Of a stretch of DNA of 64,000 bases, positions 59,420 to 64,000 are shown one piece after another. Location of the stretch: contig NZ_BDBD01000026.1 in assembly GCF_001612805.1 (NCBI RefSeq), positions 210,603 to 274,602 on the forward strand, in the 5' to 3' direction. The notes beneath the pieces are model-generated. The model ran no database searches, was not told the DNA's origin, and saw only the letters and a program-made list of their open reading frames with translations. The number at the start of each line of letters is the position of its first letter. The first letter of the stretch is position 1. Made by a program: the position numbers and the translations under genes. This DNA comes from Nocardia coubleae NBRC 108252. Its GTDB lineage: Bacteria; Actinomycetota; Actinomycetes; Mycobacteriales; Mycobacteriaceae.

Positions 59420-60049
59420 ATGAAATTCGCAGAGCGGTACGACATCGCGGCCCCCATCTACGACCGGACGGCGTGGTTCCTGTCCCTCGGTGGCATCGAC
59501 AAACTGCATCCGGGCCTGGTCGAAGGACTCGACCTCACCGGTAAGAAGGTGGCCGACCTCGGGTGCGGCACCGGTCTCGCCTTCCCCGCGCTGCTCTCCG
59601 CCGTCGGGCCGACCGGGCACGTGATCGGGGTGGACAACAACGCCGCCATCCTGGCCAAGGCGCAGAAGCGGGTCGAGGAGAACCACTGGCCCAACGTCAC
59701 TCTGCTCACCGAGGACATCGCCGAGCTGCCCGTGAACCAGGACGTGGACGTCCTGTTCAGCTGCATCGCGTTCAGCTGTGTGCCGCACCCGTCGGACAAG
59801 CTGGCCGAACTGCTCGGCAACCTCACGCCGGGCACCCAGGTGCGCATCATCGACGCGCTGCCGCGCACGTCGGGGCTGAGCCGGTACCCGATCAACGGCT
59901 ACAACTTCGTGAAGTCGGGCATAGTCGGATCGCATTTCCGGGAGCTGCACCCGTTCGAGCAGGTCTTCCGTGACCGGCTGACCGATGTGGTCGTCGACTA
60001 CCTGCACGGCGGCATGTACACCCGCCTGACCGGCGTCAAAGGCGCGTAG
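59420..60049 (+). CDS. Class I SAM methyltransferase
   Basis: 209 residues. SAM motif VADLGCGTGLAFPALLSAVG, acidic loop VIGVDNNAAILAKA, motif IV LFSCIAFSCVPHPSD. It starts 29 bases after the P450 and has a separate ATG. Second methyltransferase of the cluster; a small-molecule O-, N- or S-methyl acceptor is likely. Confidence 0.85.
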   Translation: MKFAERYDIAAPIYDRTAWFLSLGGIDKLHPGLVEGLDLTGKKVADLGCGTGLAFPALLSAVGPTGHVIGVDNNAAILAKAQKRVEENHWPNVTLLTEDIAELPVNQDVDVLFSCIAFSCVPHPSDKLAELLGNLTPGTQVRIIDALPRTSGLSRYPINGYNFVKSGIVGSHFRELHPFEQVFRDRLTDVVVDYLHGGMYTRLTGVKGA

Positions 60050-60122
60050 GCACTCCGCGCGCACCGGCGTCGACGTCGGTGCGCGCGGCCCTTGGTGACA
60101 CTTTTCTCGAGAGACGGCCGAA

Positions 60123-60839
60123 TTGAGTATCTGGGAACTGAAAGTCGACGGCGGTGGCAAGACATTCGGCGAAAGCACCGTGCTCGACGACGTGGACTTC
60201 CACGTGGACCGCGGTGAATTCCTCGCCGTGCTCGGCCCGAGCGGCAGCGGCAAATCGACGCTGCTGCGCGTGCTGGCCGGACTCGAACAGCTGACTACCG
60301 GAACCATCAGCTGGAGCACCGACGGTGCCCGGCCGCGCACCGGGGTGGTTTTCCAGCAGGCGCTGCTGCTGCCCTGGCTCACCGTCATCGACAACATCTC
60401 GCTCGCCGGCCGGTTCGCCGCGCACCGGCGCGAGTTCGACAAGGACTACCCCGAAATCCTGCTCGCCCGTTTCGGTTTGGGGTCGCTGGCGCAGCGGTAC
60501 CCCGGTGAGCTGTCGGGCGGGCAGGCGCAGCGCGTCGCCGTGCTGCGTGCGGCCGCCACCCGGCCCCGGCTGCTGCTGCTCGACGAACCGTTCAGCGCCC
60601 TCGACCCAGCAACCCGCCTGGACCTGCGGAAATGGCTGGCCGAACTCGTCACCGAGATCGAGGCGACGGTCGTGCTCATCACCCACGACGTGGACGAGGC
60701 GATGGATCTGGCCGACCGCATCGTGCTGCTCGACAAGGGCCGCATCCGGCGCGAATGGACCGAGGTGCGCGACGGCGGCGACGCGTTGCGCGCCGATATC
60801 CTCGGGCAGTACCACCCGGACGAAGTAGTGGTGTCGTGA
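60123..60839 (+). CDS. ABC transporter ATP-binding protein (SsuB/TauB type)
   Basis: 238 residues from TTG. Walker A is GPSGSGKST, the Q-loop is VFQQALLLPWLTV, the signature is LSGGQAQRVAV and Walker B is LLLLDEPFSALDP. These match the nitrate/sulfonate/taurine importer group. First gene of a three-gene transporter with 4-base overlaps. It may import a precursor anion such as cyanate, sulfonate or an aromatic acid. Confidence 0.9.
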   Translation: MSIWELKVDGGGKTFGESTVLDDVDFHVDRGEFLAVLGPSGSGKSTLLRVLAGLEQLTTGTISWSTDGARPRTGVVFQQALLLPWLTVIDNISLAGRFAAHRREFDKDYPEILLARFGLGSLAQRYPGELSGGQAQRVAVLRAAATRPRLLLLDEPFSALDPATRLDLRKWLAELVTEIEATVVLITHDVDEAMDLADRIVLLDKGRIRREWTEVRDGGDALRADILGQYHPDEVVVS

Positions 60840-61999
60840 GCGGGCTTTCACGACGGCACCTGCTCGCCGGGGCGGCCGGGCTCACCGCGGCCGCCGGGCT
60901 CTACGGCTCGGCCGACCTGGTCCGCAGCGCGGCAGGCGCCGGGCAACGGCGCGAACAGGCGCTGCGCATCGGGTACCTGCCGATCACCGACGCGGCACCG
61001 CTGCTGATCGCGCACTCGGCACACCTCTACCCCGCGGGGTCGGTGAGCAGCGCCAAACCGGTGATGTTCCGCAGCTGGTCGGGGCTGGCGGAAGCGTTCG
61101 TCTCCCGTCAGGTGGATGTGGCGCACCTGTTGATGCCCATGGCGATTCAGCTGCGGCAGGTGCTCGGGGCGAACGTGCGGGTGCTCGGGTGGAACCACAC
61201 CAACGGGTCGGCGCTCACCGTCGCACCCGACATCACCGAGCTGGAACAGCTGATCGGCACCCAGGTGGCCATTCCGTTCTGGTGGTCGATCCACAACATC
61301 GTGCTGCAGAAACTCCTGCGCGCCCACGACATCACACCTGTGGTGCGCCGGACAGCGTCGCGTGCAAAACGGACCGTCGAGCTCATCGTGATGAGTCCGT
61401 CGGACATGGTTCCCGCCCTCGCCAACAGGTCCATCTCCGGCTATGTGGTCGCCGACCCGTTCAACGCCATCGCCCAGATCAAGAAGATCGGGCGCATCCA
61501 CGTGTTCCTCGGTGACGTGTGGCGTGAACACGCCTGCTGCGTGCTGGTGACCCGCGACGACGTGATCGCCGAACGACCGCACGCCGTCCAGGCCGTGACC
61601 GACGCGGTGGTCGCGGCGCAGCTGCGCATCGGCACCGACCGGCCGCGCGCCGCCGAAGCGCTCACCACCGGCAGCTACCTGCCGCAACCCTTGCCCGCGG
61701 TGCGGACCGCGCTCGCCTACCCCAACCCGCCCTACCAGTTCCAGCGGCCCGACTGGTCGCCGCAGCTGGTGGGATTCCAGCCCTACCCGTACCCGAGCTT
61801 CACCCGGCGGCTGGTCGAGGAGATGCACGAGACCGTCGTCGACGGCGACCGCGGCTTCCTCGACACCCTCGACCCGGCCCGCGCGCACAGCGAGCTCGTC
61901 GACGACACCTTCGTGCTGAATTCCCTTGCCGCACAGGGTGGACGACAAGCGTTCGGGCTGACCGGCCTCGACCGAACTGAACAGGTGCACATGCTGTGA
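60836..61999 (+). CDS. ABC transporter substrate-binding protein, Tat-exported
   Basis: 387 residues from GTG overlapping the ATPase stop by 4. The N-terminus SRRHLLAGAAGLTAAAG is a Tat signal. The mature domain, ALRIGYLPITDAAPLLIAHS, belongs to the NrtA/SsuA-like group. ISGYVVADPFNAIAQ and GDVWREHACCVLVTR follow. Cysteines CC are a minor oddity. Substrate cannot be read; the family binds nitrate, sulfonates, bicarbonate and thiamine precursors. Confidence 0.85.
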   Translation: MSGLSRRHLLAGAAGLTAAAGLYGSADLVRSAAGAGQRREQALRIGYLPITDAAPLLIAHSAHLYPAGSVSSAKPVMFRSWSGLAEAFVSRQVDVAHLLMPMAIQLRQVLGANVRVLGWNHTNGSALTVAPDITELEQLIGTQVAIPFWWSIHNIVLQKLLRAHDITPVVRRTASRAKRTVELIVMSPSDMVPALANRSISGYVVADPFNAIAQIKKIGRIHVFLGDVWREHACCVLVTRDDVIAERPHAVQAVTDAVVAAQLRIGTDRPRAAEALTTGSYLPQPLPAVRTALAYPNPPYQFQRPDWSPQLVGFQPYPYPSFTRRLVEEMHETVVDGDRGFLDTLDPARAHSELVDDTFVLNSLAAQGGRQAFGLTGLDRTEQVHML

Positions 62000-62808
62000 C
62001 TACAACGACCCAAGCCCCACCGAAAACCGGCTCGACCGTCTCGCGCACGGTCCTGGCCAGGGTGTGGCCGCCGGTGCTCGCCGTGCTCGTCACCGTCGGG
62101 CTGTGGTGGACGGCGACCACGGTGCTCTCGCCGGAACACTCGCTGCTGCGCCGCACCGCGCCCCAGCACGTGCTGCCCGCCATCGCCGATCTGCACGAAC
62201 GTGGTGTGCTCGTCTCCGACGCGGGAATCAGCCTGTGGCGATTGCTGATCGGGCTCGCGATCGCCACCGTGCTCGGTGTGCCGATCGGGTTGCTGATCGG
62301 GCTCAGCACGCGGATCGAACAGGCCGCCTCGCCGGTGGTGCAGTTCCTGCGGATGATCTCGCCGCTGTCGTGGACCCCGATCGCCATCGCCGTGTTCGGC
62401 ATCGGCAACCAGCCGGTGTACTTCCTCGTCGCCGCGGCGGCCGTGTGGCCGATCATGCTGAACACGGTAGCGGGGGTGCACGCCATCGACCGCGGCTTCC
62501 TCGACGTGGCGCGCTCGTTCCACGCGACCCGGGCCGAGCAGCTGCGCGTTGTCATCATTCCGGCGGTGCGCGACCACATCCGCACCGGGCTGCGGCTCGG
62601 GCTCGGCACGGCCTGGATCGTGCTCGTGCCCGCCGAGATGCTCGGTGTGCGATCGGGACTCGGGTACCAGATCCTCAATGCCCGTGACCAGCTCGCCTAC
62701 GATCAGGTGGTCGCCATCATCCTGGTGATCGGCGTGCTCGGATTCGCCGTCGATTTCCTTGCGGGCAGGTTGCCGGGGCGGTCCCTGAACGGCCGTACGT
62801 ACCGATGA
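61996..62808 (+). CDS. ABC transporter permease (SsuC type)
   Basis: 270 residues with about 6 helices. GTG start overlaps the previous stop by 4. The EAA loop AIDRGFLDVARSFHATRAEQ and LRLGLGTAWIVLVPAEMLG are typical of nitrate/sulfonate permeases. Ends the operon; no terminator is obvious. Confidence 0.9.
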   Translation: MTTTTQAPPKTGSTVSRTVLARVWPPVLAVLVTVGLWWTATTVLSPEHSLLRRTAPQHVLPAIADLHERGVLVSDAGISLWRLLIGLAIATVLGVPIGLLIGLSTRIEQAASPVVQFLRMISPLSWTPIAIAVFGIGNQPVYFLVAAAAVWPIMLNTVAGVHAIDRGFLDVARSFHATRAEQLRVVIIPAVRDHIRTGLRLGLGTAWIVLVPAEMLGVRSGLGYQILNARDQLAYDQVVAIILVIGVLGFAVDFLAGRLPGRSLNGRTYR

Positions 62809-62811
62809 TTA

Positions 62812-62827
62812 TGTGATGTATGTCACT
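62812..62827. promoter_or_regulatory. CRP/GlxR-like site
   Basis: TGTGATGTATGTCACT fits the actinobacterial GlxR/CRP consensus TGTGA-NN-TA-NN-TCACA at all but the last base. It lies 4 bases after the permease stop and 273 bases before the secreted protein. Confidence 0.5.
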
Positions 62828-62891
62828 GACATGTTTGCCCCGGTTGGGTCGTGTTTGTGATTGAGCATGGGAAACCTCGTCTGTCGGCGGC

Positions 62892-62910
62892 ATGGGTTAG
62901 GGCAGCCTCA
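62892..62910 (+). promoter_or_regulatory. Iron-box-like (IdeR/DtxR) site
   Basis: ATGGGTTAGGGCAGCCTCA matches 13 of 19 bases of TTAGGTTAGGCTAACCTAA. It is within CATGGGT-N12-ACCCATG. The core TTAGGGCAGCCT resembles siderophore-gene iron boxes as I recall. It is 190 bases before the secreted protein at 63101, with no other CDS supported in 62809-63100. Confidence 0.4.
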
Positions 62911-63100
62911 CCCATGCCCCTGGAAACTGTGCTGGCATCAGGGGTTTCGGTCTACTAGGCTCCAGACGTTCTGTCTGCTGTGCCGGTCTTCACACTGCTC
63001 GGGGAGAAGTTGGGAGCATCTCACAAGGGTGCGTCCGCTTGACGAGTCTCGCGTGTCGCTTGATCGCACGCCGCACCACACCTGATGGATAGGAACTTCA

Positions 63101-63796
63101 ATGAACATCCGTAAAACCGTTGCGGGTGCCGCCTTGGTTATCGGGGCCATGACGGTGGCCGCTGGGACGTCGCATGCTGAGCCCGTGGCGCCCGAGGGCA
63201 TCAAGTACTCGGTGAAGCTGGTCGACAAGACCGTGGTCGCCACCGTGAAGAACGGGACCTTCTCGCTGGTGGAGCAGGAGGGGGAGACTCCCGAAGCGCC
63301 GAAGACCCAGGTTGCCGAGATCAAGGACAGCACCGGCGCTGTCGTGATGGCCATGCCGATCGCCTTCTCGATCTCCGGCACGGAGATCCCGACCAAGGCT
63401 GAGGTCGTCAAGGACTCCACGGTGCTCGAACTGACGCCGGAGCGTCCCCAGGGCGTCGAAATCGCGGCCCAGCCGGTCGCGGTCAAGCCGGTCCTGCAGG
63501 GCCAGGAGATCGCCTCCGCCCAGGAGAACCAGAAGGCGATCAACGACTTCTCCTCGAAGTTCAGCATCGGCACCGCCATCGGCACCTTCGTCGGCACCGC
63601 CATCGGCGCCGTTATCGGTTGCGTCGTCACCATTCCGCTCGGCTGCCTGCCCGGCCTGACGGTCGGCGCGGCAGCGGGCGGCATCATCGGCATGATCGCC
63701 ATCGGCGGGCCGGTGATGGCTGTGACCGGCCTGGAGCTGCTGCAGGTGCTGCAGGCGCCGGACGGCACTACTGTTTGGGCTGACAAGCCGAAGTAG
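63101..63796 (+). CDS. Secreted protein with C-terminal glycine-rich hydrophobic region
   Basis: 231 residues. A signal peptide ends near residue 26 (AAGTSHAEP). The mature N-terminal half is beta-rich and acidic (VKLVDKTVVATVKNGTFSL). The C-terminal part (about 150-205) is a Gly/Ile/Val-rich stretch like TAIGTFVGTAIGAVIGCVV with two Cys, likely membrane-inserting. This type of protein recurs in Nocardia genomes and has no known role. ATG follows GGAAC. Confidence 0.75.
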   Translation: MNIRKTVAGAALVIGAMTVAAGTSHAEPVAPEGIKYSVKLVDKTVVATVKNGTFSLVEQEGETPEAPKTQVAEIKDSTGAVVMAMPIAFSISGTEIPTKAEVVKDSTVLELTPERPQGVEIAAQPVAVKPVLQGQEIASAQENQKAINDFSSKFSIGTAIGTFVGTAIGAVIGCVVTIPLGCLPGLTVGAAAGGIIGMIAIGGPVMAVTGLELLQVLQAPDGTTVWADKPK

Positions 63797-63812
63797 AGGC
63801 TCGCTGTAGAAG

Positions 63813-63843
63813 CCCCGCTCCTGTTAGGGAGCGGGGTTTTTCG
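63813..63843 (+). terminator. Terminator after the secreted protein
   Basis: Nine-base stem CCCCGCTCC / GGAGCGGGG with a 6-base loop and TTTTTCGTG. It also sits between two convergent genes and could serve both. Confidence 0.85.
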
Positions 63844-63863
63844 TGTGTTTGGGGCGGGGTTCG

Positions 63864-64000
63864 TTAGGTGGTGGGCTCCCAGCCGTAAGGAACCACCTCG
63901 GTGTTTTGAGCGCCAGGGAGGTATGGAACCACCTTGGTGGTTTGTGCACCAGGGAGGAATGGAACCACCTTGGTGTTTTGTGCACCAGAAAGGTATTGGG
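63864..64000 (-). CDS. 3' end of a repeat-containing gene (partial)
   Basis: The minus-strand frame reads three 12-residue units YLSGAQNTKVVP, FLPGAQTTKVVP and YLPGAQNTEVVP, then YGWEPTT and TAA. The 36-base unit length is a multiple of three and all changes keep the frame, so this is coding. The gene continues beyond the right edge. Pro/Gln/Thr-rich repeats suggest an extracellular or linker region. Confidence 0.7.
   Translation of the reverse strand, partial: QYLSGAQNTKVVPFLPGAQTTKVVPYLPGAQNTEVVPYGWEPTT
63889..63996. repeat. Three 36-base tandem repeats
   Basis: Units at 63889-63924, 63925-63960 and 63961-63996, all starting GGAACCACC. They encode 12-residue repeats on the minus strand and may continue past the window. 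Confidence 0.8.

Noticed and set aside
62861..63085. 74-codon Cys/Arg-rich ORF upstream of the secreted protein
   Set aside because: No ribosome-binding site or family; the region is better explained as regulatory.
1..64000. CRISPR arrays, insertion sequences, prophage or attachment sites
   Set aside because: No regularly spaced repeats, transposase or integrase motifs were seen. The only dense tandem repeats are coding (15584-15922, etfD tail, right edge).

Overview
The window looks like chromosome of a high-GC, mycolate-type actinomycete (order Mycobacteriales), most probably Nocardia or a close relative. Pointers are uniformly high GC, frequent GTG starts with ATGA/GTGA stop-start overlaps, a FadE5-length acyl-CoA dehydrogenase, an EtfD-type membrane Fe-S oxidoreductase beside an AspC-like aminotransferase, and dcd beside tRNA-Gly with a UDP-glucose dehydrogenase nearby. 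The species assignment is inference.

Region 1 (1-12138) is one tightly overlapping plus-strand operon for a secreted or capsular polysaccharide. It encodes a Wzy-like polymerase, an SGNH hydrolase, two Wzz-like membrane proteins, a GH71-type lipoprotein glycosidase, two glycosyltransferases, Gmd and GDP-fucose synthase (GDP-L-fucose supply), a left-handed-helix acetyltransferase, a lipoprotein lipase and an unknown anchored protein. It probably continues upstream of the window.

Region 2 (12139-31320) is accessory and housekeeping mixture: an HTH-MNT/HEPN toxin-antitoxin pair, a shortened HD protein, isochorismatase/GlxA and MFS/LysR divergent pairs, small secreted or membrane peptides (two of them unannotated paralogues with an EWPTW core), fadE5, several hydrolases and lipoproteins, and an FMN reductase/MFS operon behind a SoxR-like box.

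Region 3 (31243-44500) is conserved core: tRNA-Gly(CCC), dcd, a long XRE regulator, the aminotransferase, a 6C-type small RNA, a YibE/F transporter with a natural polyhistidine N-terminus, an Hsp70-like membrane protein, UDP-glucose dehydrogenase, VapBC and EtfD with a long repetitive tail. fadE5 and etfD, about 22 kb apart, share a paired TTACC-N4-GGTAR operator, which would co-regulate a dehydrogenase and the enzyme that removes its electrons.

Region 4 (44830-62808) is the most novel part: an apparent biosynthetic cluster led by a StrR-like regulator with a StrR-type inverted repeat upstream. It holds an active-site-altered isochorismatase-fold protein, HypE and full-length HypF (normally hydrogenase cyanide-ligand enzymes) with no hydrogenase gene in view, a BASS transporter, a UbiA prenyltransferase, an aminotransferase, a double-length ThDP enzyme whose two halves are degenerate in complementary ways, two methyltransferases, an atypical P450 and an SsuABC-type ABC transporter. 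I infer an orphan pathway that may use HypE-thiocyanate chemistry to make a nitrile or carbamoyl-derived metabolite.

Region 5 (62809-64000) has CRP-like and iron-box-like sites, a secreted protein, a terminator, and the 3' end of a minus-strand gene with 12-residue repeats running off the right edge.
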